DNA from: Novilysobacter antarcticus
Lineage (GTDB): Bacteria; Pseudomonadota; Gammaproteobacteria; Xanthomonadales; Xanthomonadaceae
Assembly: GCF_019802285.1 (NCBI RefSeq)
Contig: NZ_JAIEUJ010000003.1
Coordinates: 124,001-188,000 of the forward strand
DNA length: 64,000 bases
Direction of reading: 5' to 3'
The position numbers and the translations under genes were made by a program. Shown one piece after another: positions 27,438 through 36,423 of the stretch (its first letter is position 1; the number at the start of each line of letters is the position of its first letter). The notes beneath the pieces were generated by a model. It searched no databases. It was not told the DNA's origin and saw only the letters and a program-made list of their open reading frames with translations.

Positions 27438-29030
27438 TCAGTCGTTTTCCAGCAGCGGCTTGCGCGGCAGTTTTTCCTCCCGCATCGCGGCGTGGTACGC
27501 GAAGGACGCCACGATCGCGGCCGCTTGCTTCAGGTCCTCGGGCTGGATGTGGTCCCAGGTGTCCAGGTTGCTGTGGTGGACGTTGCTGAAGTAGTCCAGC
27601 CGGTCCTGGATGAACTGGAAGCCGGGAAGGCCCACCGCGTCGAAGGCGATGTGGTCGGTGCTGCCGGTATTGCGGGTCGCCACCGTGGTCGCGCCGACGT
27701 CGTGGAAGGGCTCCAGCCAGGCCTGGAAGATCGGCACCACCGCGAGGTTCTCCTGCGCGTAGATGCCGCGGAAACGACCGGAGCCGTTGTCCATGTTGAA
27801 GTAGGCCGAGAACCGCCCGTAGTCACGCTTCTTCTGCAGCGGGCCGGTCGGCTCGCGCAGCGAATCCGGCAGGGCCTTCTGCTCGGGGTCGGTCGGCTCC
27901 GGATAGGCGGCAAGGTGCCGCTCGACATAGGCGCGCGAGCCAATCAGCCCCTGCTCCTCGCCGCTCCACAGGCCGACCCGGATGGTGCGGTCCGGCTGGG
28001 CCCCCACGGCTTTCAGGATCCGCATCGCCTCCATCATCACCGCGACACCTGCGGCGTTGTCCGCCGCGCCGGTACCGGTGTGCCAGGAGTCCATATGCGC
28101 TCCCAGCATCACGATCTCGTTGGCCTTGCGGCCACGGCCGGGGATCTCGGCGATGGTGTTGTGGCCGGGCTGGTCGGTCTCGTCGGTAAATCGCGCTGCA
28201 ACGTTGATCCGCAACTTGACCGGACGCCCGGCCTCCACGGCTCGCACCAGCGGGTTGTAGTGCTCGGCGACCATCGCCAGCTCGGGCACGCCCACCGACT
28301 CGTCAGCCTTGCGCGAGCCCCCACCGCCGACACGGATGATGCCGTTGTCCCAGCCACTGATGCTCAACGTCGCCAGTACGCCTTCCGCGACAAAAAACTC
28401 GTTGGTCGCTTTGGTGAGCGCCACCCGCTCGGTGTATTTCTTTACCCGCTCGGCGCGGCTCTCGTTCTTGTCCTTGGGGATCTCGAACGCCTGCAGTTCG
28501 CCCAGGCCGGCGTCGTCATGGCGATGGAACGTCGGCTTCTCGCCGGGCTTGTACTCGCGCGCTTCGCTGAGCAGCAGGATCTTGCCTTTCAGCTTGCCCT
28601 TGTACTTGTCCAGGTCCTCGAGCTTCTTGATGGTGACCGCCATCACCTCGCCTTCGACCGGACCGTTGGTGCCCGGCGTCCACGCCTTGGGCAGCGCGTG
28701 CAAGGGGCCGACCCGGGGGGCGAGCATCTGCACGCTGGCCTCGGTGAACTCCCAGCCACGGCCGAAGTCGTCAAACGCCTCGTCGTGGACGTTGGCCAGA
28801 CCCCAGTCGGTGAACTGGCTTCGGGTCCAGGCATTGGCCTGCGCCATCTGCGGCGAGTTGGTCAGGCGCGGCCCGATCGACTCGGTCAGGTGGCTGAAGG
28901 TCGCCATCACCTGCGAGCGGTGGAACGCTTCCTGACGGATCTTGCTGACCATCTCCAGGTCAACCGGCTCCTGGGCAATGGCGACACCGCTCATCCCCAG
29001 GCACAGCACCAACATGCAACGCTTGATCAC
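27438..29030 (-). CDS. Secreted M28-family metallopeptidase
   Basis: Zinc-dependent aminopeptidase/carboxypeptidase-like enzyme with a signal peptide (cleavage near AIAQ). 530 residues from GTG 29030, which has AAGGGG upstream; ATG 29015 is an alternative without a ribosome-binding site. Metal-site motifs: GAHMDSWHTGTGAADNAAG, the WSGEEQGLIGS glutamates, and NTGSTDHIAFDAVGLPGF. A PA-like insert precedes the catalytic domain. It is a single-gene unit, convergent with the DUF2069 gene. Such exported peptidases are plentiful in Lysobacter-like bacteria. Confidence 0.88.
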   Translation of the reverse strand: MIKRCMLVLCLGMSGVAIAQEPVDLEMVSKIRQEAFHRSQVMATFSHLTESIGPRLTNSPQMAQANAWTRSQFTDWGLANVHDEAFDDFGRGWEFTEASVQMLAPRVGPLHALPKAWTPGTNGPVEGEVMAVTIKKLEDLDKYKGKLKGKILLLSEAREYKPGEKPTFHRHDDAGLGELQAFEIPKDKNESRAERVKKYTERVALTKATNEFFVAEGVLATLSISGWDNGIIRVGGGGSRKADESVGVPELAMVAEHYNPLVRAVEAGRPVKLRINVAARFTDETDQPGHNTIAEIPGRGRKANEIVMLGAHMDSWHTGTGAADNAAGVAVMMEAMRILKAVGAQPDRTIRVGLWSGEEQGLIGSRAYVERHLAAYPEPTDPEQKALPDSLREPTGPLQKKRDYGRFSAYFNMDNGSGRFRGIYAQENLAVVPIFQAWLEPFHDVGATTVATRNTGSTDHIAFDAVGLPGFQFIQDRLDYFSNVHHSNLDTWDHIQPEDLKQAAAIVASFAYHAAMREEKLPRKPLLEND

Positions 29031-29076
29031 TTCATCCCCTTGCGCGGATCGATATCGAGGACCCGAGTCTAGGGAC

Positions 29077-29100
29077 CGGCCGGCGGGTCTTCGCCGGCCG
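29077..29100 (-). terminator. GC stem-loop downstream of the NADP reductase gene
   Basis: Perfect 9-bp inverted repeat (CGGCCGGCG/CGCCGGCCG) with a six-base loop, 37 bases past the stop at 29137. It lacks a T-run, so termination is likely but may need Rho. Confidence 0.45.
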
Positions 29101-29136
29101 ATAGTCATGCACGCGCAGCGGCGCCCCGCGATTTGA

Positions 29137-30180
29137 TCAACCCGACATCCGGTCCGGTGCGATGCGCACGACCAGCTTGCCGAAGTTGCCGCCTTCCAGC
29201 ATGCCGATGAAGGCCTCGGGTGCATTTTCGAGACCGTCGACGATGTCCTCGCGGTACTTGATCTTTCCCTCGCGCACCCAGCCGCCCATCTCGGCGAGGA
29301 ACTCGCCGTAGCGGTCGCCGTAGTCGTCAAAGATGATGAAACCCTGCATCTTGATGCGCTTGGTGAGCAGGGTGCGGGTCAGCAGTCCGAGGCGATCGGG
29401 TCCGGGCGGAAGTTCGGTGTCGTTGTAATGCGCGATCAGCCCGCACAGCGGAATACGCGCCTTGGCGTTCAGCAGTGGCAGCACCGCATCGAACACCGCC
29501 CCGCCGACGTTCTCGTAATACACATCGATGCCGGAGCTGCAGGCGGCCTTCAGCAGCTCCGGAAAATCCGCCGCGCGATGGTTGATGCAGTCATCAAAGC
29601 CCAGCTCGTCGATGACGTAGCGGCACTTTTCGGGGCCGCCGGCGATGCCGATGACGCGGCACCCCTTGAGCTTGGCGATCTGGCCGACAGCCGAACCGAC
29701 CGCGCCGCTGGCGGCCGCGACCACCACCGTCTCGCCCGCCTTGGGCTGGCCAATGTCCAGCAGGCCCATGTAGGCGGTGAAGCCGGGCATGCCCAGCACA
29801 CCCAGTGCGAGCGAAGCTTGCTGCATGCCCGGGTCCAGCCGGTTGAGGGCTTTGGCGTCGGCCACTGCGTAGTCCTGCCAGCCGCCCTGCGCGAGCACCA
29901 GGTCACCGGTCGCGTAGTCGGGATGGTTGGACTCCTGCACACGCGCCACAGTGCCGGCGCCCATCACTTCGCCAATCCCTACCGGGGCCGCATAAGAAGG
30001 GCCGTCGCTCATCCGCCCGCGCATGTACGGATCCAGCGACAGGTAGATGTTGCGCAGCAGGACCTGGCCTTCGCCCGGCTTGGGCAGCGGGGTTTCAACG
30101 GTCTTGAAATTGGCGGCGACGGGCGCGCCGACCGGGCGGGACGCCAGGGTGATCTGGCGATTGACTGCAGAAGTACTCAT
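29137..30180 (-). CDS. NADP-dependent oxidoreductase, zinc-free MDR family (CurA-like)
   Basis: 347 residues from MSTSAVNRQITLASRP, with AAGGAG upstream. It belongs to the leukotriene B4 dehydrogenase/curcumin reductase group, which reduces double bonds of alkenals and enones with NADPH. Motifs: NIYLSLDPYMRGRMSD, the dinucleotide site AAASGAVGSAVGQIAK, and KMQGFIIFDDY near the end. No catalytic zinc ligands are visible, consistent with the group. Its physiological substrate cannot be told. Confidence 0.88.
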   Translation of the reverse strand: MSTSAVNRQITLASRPVGAPVAANFKTVETPLPKPGEGQVLLRNIYLSLDPYMRGRMSDGPSYAAPVGIGEVMGAGTVARVQESNHPDYATGDLVLAQGGWQDYAVADAKALNRLDPGMQQASLALGVLGMPGFTAYMGLLDIGQPKAGETVVVAAASGAVGSAVGQIAKLKGCRVIGIAGGPEKCRYVIDELGFDDCINHRAADFPELLKAACSSGIDVYYENVGGAVFDAVLPLLNAKARIPLCGLIAHYNDTELPPGPDRLGLLTRTLLTKRIKMQGFIIFDDYGDRYGEFLAEMGGWVREGKIKYREDIVDGLENAPEAFIGMLEGGNFGKLVVRIAPDRMSG

Positions 30181-30396
30181 GGGGTGCTCCTTTGGGATCC
30201 AGCCGACGGGTCGCCCGGGGAGCTGACGCAAACCGGGCAGCCGGAATAACGGCAAGTCCCCACGTTATCGCCTCGGGTGTTCATTCGAGCTGACGACGCC
30301 GGCCGACACGGTGCGCGGACGGAGGGAATGGCTTGTGGCACTCCTGCCGGCGCGGCCGGGAGCCGATAATGCCCCTCCGCCTGATGCTGCTTCGCC

Positions 30397-31323
30397 ATGC
30401 CCACACATCCTTCCACCGAAGCGCCAGCGACGCCTGCGCTGTCCGCAGGCGCACTGGACCCGAAGCTGTGGATCCCGCTTGCGCTGCTGACGCTGTACGT
30501 GGTCTGGGGCTCCACCTATCTGGGCATCCGCTACGCGCTGGAGAGCTATCCCCCGTTCCTGCTGGCGGGGCTGCGTTTCACGGCCGCCGGTCTGGTTCTG
30601 TTCGGATTCCTGCGCTGGCGCGGGCACGCGTTGCCGACCCGCCTGCAATGGCGGAACGCGGCGATTACCGGTGTGCTGCTACTCGGCTTCGGCAACGGTC
30701 TGGTGTGCTTTGCCGAGGAGCGAGTGAGCTCGGGGATCGCCGCCGTCGCGGTGTCCAGCATGCCCCTGTTTGCTGCGGCCTTCGGGACGATCTACGGACA
30801 GTGGCCGACGCGCCGGGAGACGGTGGGCCTGCTGGTCGGGTTCGCCGGCGTCGTCGTGCTCAACACCGGCAGCGGGCTGTCGGGCGAGGCGATTGGCGCT
30901 CTGGCCCTGCTGACCGCCGCGGCGTGCTGGGCGTTCGGCTCGGTGTGGAGCCGTCGCCAGGACATGCCGGCCGGTCCGATGAACACCGCCGCGCAGATGC
31001 TGTGTGCCAGCGTTGCCCTGCTGGCGGTCGGCTTCGCCAGCGGCGAGAGCCTGCCTTCCCACCCCACCCTCAAGGCCACCCTGGCCCTGGCCTATCTGGC
31101 GCTGTTCGGTTCGATCCTCGCCTTCAGCGCGTATCTCTATGTGCTCAAACATGCGCGGCCGGCGGTGGCGACCAGTTACGCCTACGTCAATCCGCCAGTG
31201 GCCGTGCTGCTCGGCGTGTTGCTGGTGGGCGAGACGGTGGGTCCGTTTGATCTGGCGGGCATGGCGATCATCCTCGTTGGCGTGGCGGTGATCACCCTGG
31301 CCCGGCAGCGCGCGCCCGCCTGA
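30397..31323 (+). CDS. EamA/DMT-family transporter (YedA-like)
   Basis: 308 residues with about ten membrane helices arranged as two EamA repeats. The first repeat begins LTLYVVWGSTYLGIRYAL, the typical opening of the drug/metabolite transporter family. The second ends FDLAGMAIILVGVAVITLA. It probably exports a small metabolite or amino acid; the substrate is not readable. No clear ribosome-binding site precedes the ATG. A GATAAT (about 30364-30370) in the divergent region could be its -10 box. Confidence 0.85.
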   Translation: MPTHPSTEAPATPALSAGALDPKLWIPLALLTLYVVWGSTYLGIRYALESYPPFLLAGLRFTAAGLVLFGFLRWRGHALPTRLQWRNAAITGVLLLGFGNGLVCFAEERVSSGIAAVAVSSMPLFAAAFGTIYGQWPTRRETVGLLVGFAGVVVLNTGSGLSGEAIGALALLTAAACWAFGSVWSRRQDMPAGPMNTAAQMLCASVALLAVGFASGESLPSHPTLKATLALAYLALFGSILAFSAYLYVLKHARPAVATSYAYVNPPVAVLLGVLLVGETVGPFDLAGMAIILVGVAVITLARQRAPA

Positions 31324-31372
31324 GCCGGATCAGCGGGCACGCAGTCACGGCCAGTCCGACCCCTGTGCTAGC

Positions 31373-32647
31373 GTGGACGGCCTTCCGCGGTCGGGTTGTG
31401 CCAGCGTCTTGATTTCCGCCATACGGCCCCTGCTGTCCCTGCTCATCGGCGTTGCCTTGCTGCTGGCCGGAAGCGGGCTCCTGAGTACGCTGGTCGCCGT
31501 GCGCGGCGGGCTCGAGGGGTGGGACGACCAGGTCGTGGGTCTGATCATGTCGGCCTATTTCGGCGGCTTCTTCCTGGGTACCTTCGCCGCGCCCAAGCTG
31601 ATCCGGCGGATCGGCCACGTCCGCTCGTTCGCGTTCTATGCCTGCCTGTGCGCGACCGTGGTGCTGCTGCACCCGATCCTGGTCGAGCCTTGGACCTGGG
31701 CGGTCCTGCGGCTGCTCAGCGGGGTGGCACTGGTCGGCCTGTATACCGTCATCGAGAGTTGGCTCAACGCCTCCGCCGCAGTGGAGCAGCGCAGCCGGAT
31801 CTTTGCGACGTACATGGCCATCAACCTGTTTGCACTGGCTGCCGGCCAATGGCTGCTGGGACTGTTCTCGCCGCTGCTGTTCGTGCCCTTCAGCCTGGTG
31901 GCGATCCTGATCTGCCTTGCGGCGCTGCCGGTGACCGCCAGCCGCATGGTGCAACCCGACACCCCGGCCAGCGTCCACCTGCAACTGCCGCAGTTGTACC
32001 GCCTGGCCCCGGCGGCAAGCACCGGGGCGCTGCTGGGCGGCTTGGCGCTGGGCGCGTTCTGGGGCATGGCCGCGGTGTATGCCACCGGGATCGGCATGGA
32101 CCTCTCGGGGGTGTCGGCCCTGGTCAGCGTCACCATCCTTGGCGGCGCGCTGCTGCAATTGCCGATCGGCCGGCTTTCCGACCGCGGCGACCGCCGAACC
32201 GCGCTGGTCCTGATCTGCACCCTGGCCGCCGTGTTGGCGGGCGTGATCATGATCAGCGAAGGCGCCCATCGGTGGCTGCTGCTGAGCCTGTTCTTCGGGT
32301 TTGGCGGTTTGTTGTTTGCCGTGTATCCGGTCTGCGTCGCCCATCTGCTCGACCACCTGCCCCACGAGCACGTCCTGGCCGGGTGCAGCAGCCTGTTGCT
32401 GCTCAACGGCATCGGCTCGGCGATAGGCCCGGCCATCGCCGGCACGCTGATGGCCCGCTTGGGGCCGCAGGCACTGCCGGGCTTCTTTGCCGCCACGCTG
32501 GTGTTGCTGGCGGTGCTGGTGGGTGGGCGGCGACTGCTGCGCCAACGCGACCGCGACGATCCGGCCCAGTTCCACGCGATGTTGCGCACCACCCCGTCGG
32601 CGCTGGAGCTGCTGCCGGAAATCGACAGCGACGAGGCGGACGCATGA
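31373..32647 (+). CDS. Major facilitator superfamily transporter
   Basis: Up to 424 residues with twelve predicted membrane helices. The loop 2-3 signature is divergent (GGFFLGTFAAPKLIRRIGHVR) and a second appears in the C-terminal half (LPIGRLSDRGDRRTALV). It resembles YcaD-type sugar or metabolite exporters. The start is uncertain: GTG 31373 or TTG 31409, neither with a clear ribosome-binding site. The C-terminal 40 residues are acidic and cytoplasmic. It is 49 bp after another transporter on the same strand. Confidence 0.85.
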   Translation: MDGLPRSGCASVLISAIRPLLSLLIGVALLLAGSGLLSTLVAVRGGLEGWDDQVVGLIMSAYFGGFFLGTFAAPKLIRRIGHVRSFAFYACLCATVVLLHPILVEPWTWAVLRLLSGVALVGLYTVIESWLNASAAVEQRSRIFATYMAINLFALAAGQWLLGLFSPLLFVPFSLVAILICLAALPVTASRMVQPDTPASVHLQLPQLYRLAPAASTGALLGGLALGAFWGMAAVYATGIGMDLSGVSALVSVTILGGALLQLPIGRLSDRGDRRTALVLICTLAAVLAGVIMISEGAHRWLLLSLFFGFGGLLFAVYPVCVAHLLDHLPHEHVLAGCSSLLLLNGIGSAIGPAIAGTLMARLGPQALPGFFAATLVLLAVLVGGRRLLRQRDRDDPAQFHAMLRTTPSALELLPEIDSDEADA

Positions 32648-32730
32648 TCAACCGAGCCACCCGCCACGGCCATCCACCCGCGGTGGCATGACCGCGGCAC
32701 GCGGCTCGCGGGCGCGAGTCCCGGCGGGCC

Positions 32731-32736
32731 TATAAT
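32731..32736 (+). promoter_or_regulatory. Probable -10 box of the asparaginase-like gene
   Basis: A perfect TATAAT 28 bases upstream of the ATG at 32765. The expected -35 position holds no TTGACA-like hexamer, common in GC-rich xanthomonads. Confidence 0.4.
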
Positions 32737-32764
32737 CGGCGGTCCTTTCCAGCCCGGATGCTCC

Positions 32765-33250
32765 ATGGACCAGCTCTGCATCGTCACCACCGGCGGCACC
32801 ATCGACAAGATCTACTTCGATGACAAGTCGGACTACCAGATCGGCGAGCCGCAGATCGGCCGCATCCTGGAAGAGCTGGGCGTGGCCTTCCGCTACCGGG
32901 TCATCCCGATCCTGCGCAAGGACTCGCTGCATCTGGACGACGGCGACCGTGAACTGATCCGCGCCACCATCGCCGCACAGGACATCCGCCACGTGCTGGT
33001 GACGCACGGCACCGATTCAATGGTCGAAACCGCCAAGGTGCTGGCTGGCATCGAAGGCAAGACAATCGTGTTGACCGGCGCACTCAATCCGGCGCGTTTC
33101 CACGGCTCCGACGCGGTGTTCAACATCGGCACCGCCGTGGGTGCGGTGCAGTCGCTGCCCGGTGGGGTGCATATCGCCATGAACGGGCGCATCTGGGACC
33201 CCGCACAGGTGCGCAAGAACGTCGACGCGAACCGTTTCGAACCGCTCTGA
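32765..33250 (+). CDS. Half-length asparaginase-like protein
   Basis: 161 residues, against about 330 for bacterial L-asparaginases. It corresponds to the N-terminal amidohydrolase domain only. The catalytic set is present: TTGGTI with Thr12, HGTDS with Thr83 and Asp84, and Lys151 near the expected Lys. The chain stops right after this domain, so the C-terminal domain that completes the tetramer interface is missing. No frameshifted remainder follows; thiL begins 33 bp on, convergent. It may be an active short form or serve another amide. Confidence 0.8.
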   Translation: MDQLCIVTTGGTIDKIYFDDKSDYQIGEPQIGRILEELGVAFRYRVIPILRKDSLHLDDGDRELIRATIAAQDIRHVLVTHGTDSMVETAKVLAGIEGKTIVLTGALNPARFHGSDAVFNIGTAVGAVQSLPGGVHIAMNGRIWDPAQVRKNVDANRFEPL

Positions 33251-33283
33251 GACCTTGAACGGCGCGACATCGCGCGCACCGGA

Positions 33284-34264
33284 TCAGTCCGAGAAATGCA
33301 CCCAGCCGGTGCGGGCAGGAAGCCAGGGAGCACCGTTGGCGACGATCCCGGCCACCTCGGCGCCTGCGACCATCCGCCCGATGCGGGTCAGCGACGTCCC
33401 GGCATGCAGCGCAATCTCCTCGACCTGCGCGCGAGCGCTGACCGCGGCGGTGAAACACAGCTCGTAGTCGTCTCCGCCAGACGCCTGCAGCGTGCGGCGG
33501 GCTTCGGTGGCGAACGCCTGCGAAAGCGCCGGCGAGAACGGCAGCGCGTCCACCTCGACCACGGCGCCCAGCCCGCTTGCCCTGCACAGGTGGCCCAGAT
33601 CGGACCAGAGACCGTCGGAGATATCGATCGCCGCATGGGCGACCCCTGGAAGGCCCAGGCCGACGGCCACCCGCGGCTGCGGCCGGTCCAGACGCTCGCG
33701 CAGCGCTGTGAGGTTCGATGCGGCGATCCTCAAGGTCCCAGGTTCGGGCGAATCGTCTGCCAACAGCGCCAGCGCGGCCGCGGCATCGCCCAAGGTGCCG
33801 CTGACCCAGATCTCGTCGCCCAGCTGCGCGCCGCCACGACGCAGGGCGCGACCGGGCTCCACCAGCCCATGCACCGTTACGCCGATCGACAGCGGTCCGC
33901 GGGTGGTGTCGCCGCCGATCAGCGCGATTCCATGTTGCCCGGCAAGTTCCAAAAAACCGTCCAGGAAACTGTCCAGCCAGATCGGATCGTCGCCGGGCAT
34001 CGACAGTGAGAGCGTGCACCAGGCGGGCTGCGCGCCCATCGCGGCCAGATCGGAGAGGTTGACCGCCAGCGCCTTCCAGCCGATATCGAACGGCGCGGTA
34101 TCCAGCGGAAAATGCACCCCGGCATTCAGGGTGTCGGCGCAGATGACCAGCTCGCGATCGGGCGGCACCCGCACGACCGCCGCGTCATCGCCGATGCCCA
34201 GCACGATATCCGCGCGGGAAGGCACGCGTGAGCGGATCCGCTCAATCAGGTCGAACTCGGCCAT
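33284..34264 (-). CDS. thiL: Thiamine-monophosphate kinase
   Basis: Phosphorylates thiamin monophosphate to thiamin pyrophosphate. 326 residues of the PurM/ThiL fold: N-terminal GIGDDAAVVRV, metal-binding NLSDLAAMGAQP, GGDTTRGPLSIGVTVHG, and DISDGLWSDLGHL with the ASGGDDYELCF signature. It is the last gene after ribE-ribB-ribH-nusB, 60 bp beyond nusB, so it falls under the FMN riboswitch unless a promoter lies in between. Confidence 0.96.
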   Translation of the reverse strand: MAEFDLIERIRSRVPSRADIVLGIGDDAAVVRVPPDRELVICADTLNAGVHFPLDTAPFDIGWKALAVNLSDLAAMGAQPAWCTLSLSMPGDDPIWLDSFLDGFLELAGQHGIALIGGDTTRGPLSIGVTVHGLVEPGRALRRGGAQLGDEIWVSGTLGDAAAALALLADDSPEPGTLRIAASNLTALRERLDRPQPRVAVGLGLPGVAHAAIDISDGLWSDLGHLCRASGLGAVVEVDALPFSPALSQAFATEARRTLQASGGDDYELCFTAAVSARAQVEEIALHAGTSLTRIGRMVAGAEVAGIVANGAPWLPARTGWVHFSD

Positions 34265-34324
34265 GCGCCCTCCTCCCTCGGATCTGAACGCGCTGACGGG
34301 GCCATGTTGTCGGCCGATCGTCGG

Positions 34325-34786
34325 TTACCGCTTGGACGCACCCACCTCTACCGCACGCCACTGCGCGGCGGCATGGTCGAGGACGCCGTTCACGTAGGTG
34401 TGGCCGTGCTCGGCGCCGAAGCGCTTGACCGACTCGATCGCCTCGTTGATGACCACCCGGTAGGGCACGTCGGGGCGATGCAGCAGTTCGTAGGCGGCGA
34501 TCCGCAGCACTGCCAGCTCGATGGCATCGACCAGGCCGATGTCGCGATCGAGGAACGGCGCCAGGCCATCGTCCAGCTCGGCGCGGTGCTTGGCCACGCC
34601 ATGCACCAGGTCCTCGAAGTACGCCAGGTCGGCAACTTCGCGGGCCTGCTCATGGGCGAACTGGCTGACGATCTCGTTGGCCCGCGAGCCCGACATCTGC
34701 CACGCATACAGCGCCTGCAGGGCACGCCGGCGCGCGCGCGAGCGGCCGATCGGATCGATGCCGCCGGACCGTCGGCGCTGGTTCAT
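34325..34786 (-). CDS. nusB: Transcription antitermination protein NusB
   Basis: Binds boxA RNA together with S10 to support antitermination on rRNA operons. 153 residues, all helical. The Arg-rich N-terminal segment ([19 protein letters not shown]) is the RNA-contact region, and [20 protein letters not shown] is the conserved C-terminal block. The ATG overlaps the ribH stop by four bases, the usual ribH-nusB coupling. Confidence 0.96.
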   Translation of the reverse strand: MNQRRRSGGIDPIGRSRARRRALQALYAWQMSGSRANEIVSQFAHEQAREVADLAYFEDLVHGVAKHRAELDDGLAPFLDRDIGLVDAIELAVLRIAAYELLHRPDVPYRVVINEAIESVKRFGAEHGHTYVNGVLDHAAAQWRAVEVGASKR

Positions 34787-35250
34787 GCCAGGCGCTCCAT
34801 CAAGTTGCTCATTTCCAGCGCGGCCATCGCCACTTCCTCGCCCTTGTTGCCGTGGTTGCCGCCGGCTCGCGCCTGCGCATCCTCATGCCGTTCAACCGCC
34901 AGCACGCCGTTGCAGACCGGCACTCCGGTATCCAGCGCGACCCGCATCAGGCCTTCCGAACAGCCATCGGCGACCTGTTCGTAGTGGCGCGTGTCGCCGC
35001 GCACCACGCAGCCCAGGGCGACGATCGCCGCATGCTTGCCGGCCGTGGCCAGGCGGCGCGCGGTGACGGGAATCTCCCACGCGCCGGGCACCCGCACCAC
35101 GTCAACAGCGTCGGCGGCGACGCCGTGCTCGGCAAACGCCGTGCGTGCCGCCTCGACCAGGCTGTCGGTGATGCGGGGATTCCAGCGGCTGGCAATGATC
35201 GCGAAACGCGCGCCGACGGGGCTGCGCAGGTCGCCTTCGATATGGGACAT
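34783..35250 (-). CDS. ribH: 6,7-dimethyl-8-ribityllumazine synthase
   Basis: Condenses the ribityl-pyrimidinedione with dihydroxybutanone phosphate, the penultimate riboflavin step. 155 residues from [11 protein letters not shown], the usual length; an in-frame ATG at 35280 would add ten residues but has no ribosome-binding site. Motifs: [35 protein letters not shown] with the catalytic His, and [14 protein letters not shown]. It lies between ribB and nusB. Confidence 0.96.
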   Translation of the reverse strand: MSHIEGDLRSPVGARFAIIASRWNPRITDSLVEAARTAFAEHGVAADAVDVVRVPGAWEIPVTARRLATAGKHAAIVALGCVVRGDTRHYEQVADGCSEGLMRVALDTGVPVCNGVLAVERHEDAQARAGGNHGNKGEEVAMAALEMSNLMERLA

Positions 35251-35304
35251 GGGAACGAACGCCTTGTAGGGAAGCGACATCGCGCCGAAGCGCGACCGGA
35301 CAGT

Positions 35305-36423
35305 TTAGCGCGCCGTCGCCGGGTCGACGTACTCGACCACCTCGAGCCCGAAGCCGGCCAGGCCGACCTGCTTGCGCGGCGTGCCCATCACCCGCAATTT
35401 GCCCAGGCCCAGATCGGCGAGGATCTGGCTGCCGGCGCCGTTGCGGCGCCACTCGTGCAGCGTCTCGCCCTCACTGGCAGGCGGCGGGGTCTGGTCGGCG
35501 GCGTGACGGATGCGCGCGAGCAACGCGTCGGTGTCGGCGCGGTCCTCCAGCAGCACCAGCGCGCCGCGACCCTCCGCGGCGATGGCGGCAAGCACGTCTC
35601 CAACCGCCGGACCGAAGTCCGGACGGCGCCAGCGCAGTCCATCGGCGAGCGGATTCTGCACCTGCACCCGAACCAGCGTGGGCACAGCGGGATCGGCCTC
35701 GCCCAGGGTCAGGGCGAAATGCAGGCCGTGGCTCAGCCGGTCGCGGTAGCTCATCAACTGGAACGCGCCGTGCTCGGTTTCGATGGTGCGCGCATCGACA
35801 CGTTCCACCGTGTGCTCGGTTTCCAGCCGGTAGCGGATCAGGTCCTCGATGGAGCCGATTTTCAGGCCGTGTTCGGCAGCGAAGATCTCCAGCTCCGGGC
35901 GCCGGGCCATGGTGCCGTCGGCGTTGAGGATCTCCACCAGCACGCCGGCCGGCTCCATGCCCGCCAGCATCGCCAGGTCCGCGGCCGCCTCGGTGTGGCC
36001 GGCGCGGCTGAGCACGCCGCCGGGCTGCGCCTGCAACGGGAAGATGTGCCCGGGTTGGTTGAGGTCGCTGCGATCCGCATCCGGCCGCACCGCGGTGCGC
36101 ACCGTGTGCGCGCGATCGTAGGCGGAGATGCCGGTGGTGACGCCTTCGGCGGCCTCGATGCTGACGGTGAAGTTGGTGTGGTGCTGGGAGGTGTTGTCGC
36201 GCACCATCGGCGGCAGGCCAAGCTGGCGGCAGCGCTCGCGGGTCAGCGACAGGCAGACCAGGCCGCGCGCGTGGGTGACCATGAAATTGATGTCGGTCGG
36301 CTTGACCAGCTCGGCGGCCATGATCAGGTCGCCTTCGTTTTCGCGGCCCTCGTCATCGACGATCACGACCATGCGGCCGGCGCGGATCTCTTCCAGCAGT
36401 TCGGGGATGGGGGCGAAACTCAT
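35305..36423 (-). CDS. ribB: DHBP synthase with degenerate GTP-cyclohydrolase-II-like domain (RibBX type)
   Basis: 372 residues. Residues 1 to about 205 are a complete 3,4-dihydroxy-2-butanone-4-phosphate synthase: DDEGRENEGDLIMAAE, HARGLVC, the HHTNFTVSIEA and GISAYDRAHTVR blocks, and PGHIFPLQAQ with AGHTEAA. The C-terminal half aligns with GTP cyclohydrolase II, but its three zinc cysteines and the EGRGIG-type motif are absent. The only cysteines are C57 and C65. The cyclohydrolase step must therefore be coded elsewhere. It overlaps ribE by four bases. Confidence 0.9.
   Translation of the reverse strand: MSFAPIPELLEEIRAGRMVVIVDDEGRENEGDLIMAAELVKPTDINFMVTHARGLVCLSLTRERCRQLGLPPMVRDNTSQHHTNFTVSIEAAEGVTTGISAYDRAHTVRTAVRPDADRSDLNQPGHIFPLQAQPGGVLSRAGHTEAAADLAMLAGMEPAGVLVEILNADGTMARRPELEIFAAEHGLKIGSIEDLIRYRLETEHTVERVDARTIETEHGAFQLMSYRDRLSHGLHFALTLGEADPAVPTLVRVQVQNPLADGLRWRRPDFGPAVGDVLAAIAAEGRGALVLLEDRADTDALLARIRHAADQTPPPASEGETLHEWRRNGAGSQILADLGLGKLRVMGTPRKQVGLAGFGLEVVEYVDPATAR

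Noticed and set aside
30346-30396. A promoter for the EamA transporter
   Set aside because: A GATAAT is present, but no -35 hexamer at 16-18 bases and no evidence for a start site, so it was not listed as a feature.
32648-32695. Fifteen-codon open frame after the MFS gene (MINRATRHGHPPAVA)
   Set aside because: It overlaps the MFS stop region, has no independent ribosome-binding site and no recognisable sequence.
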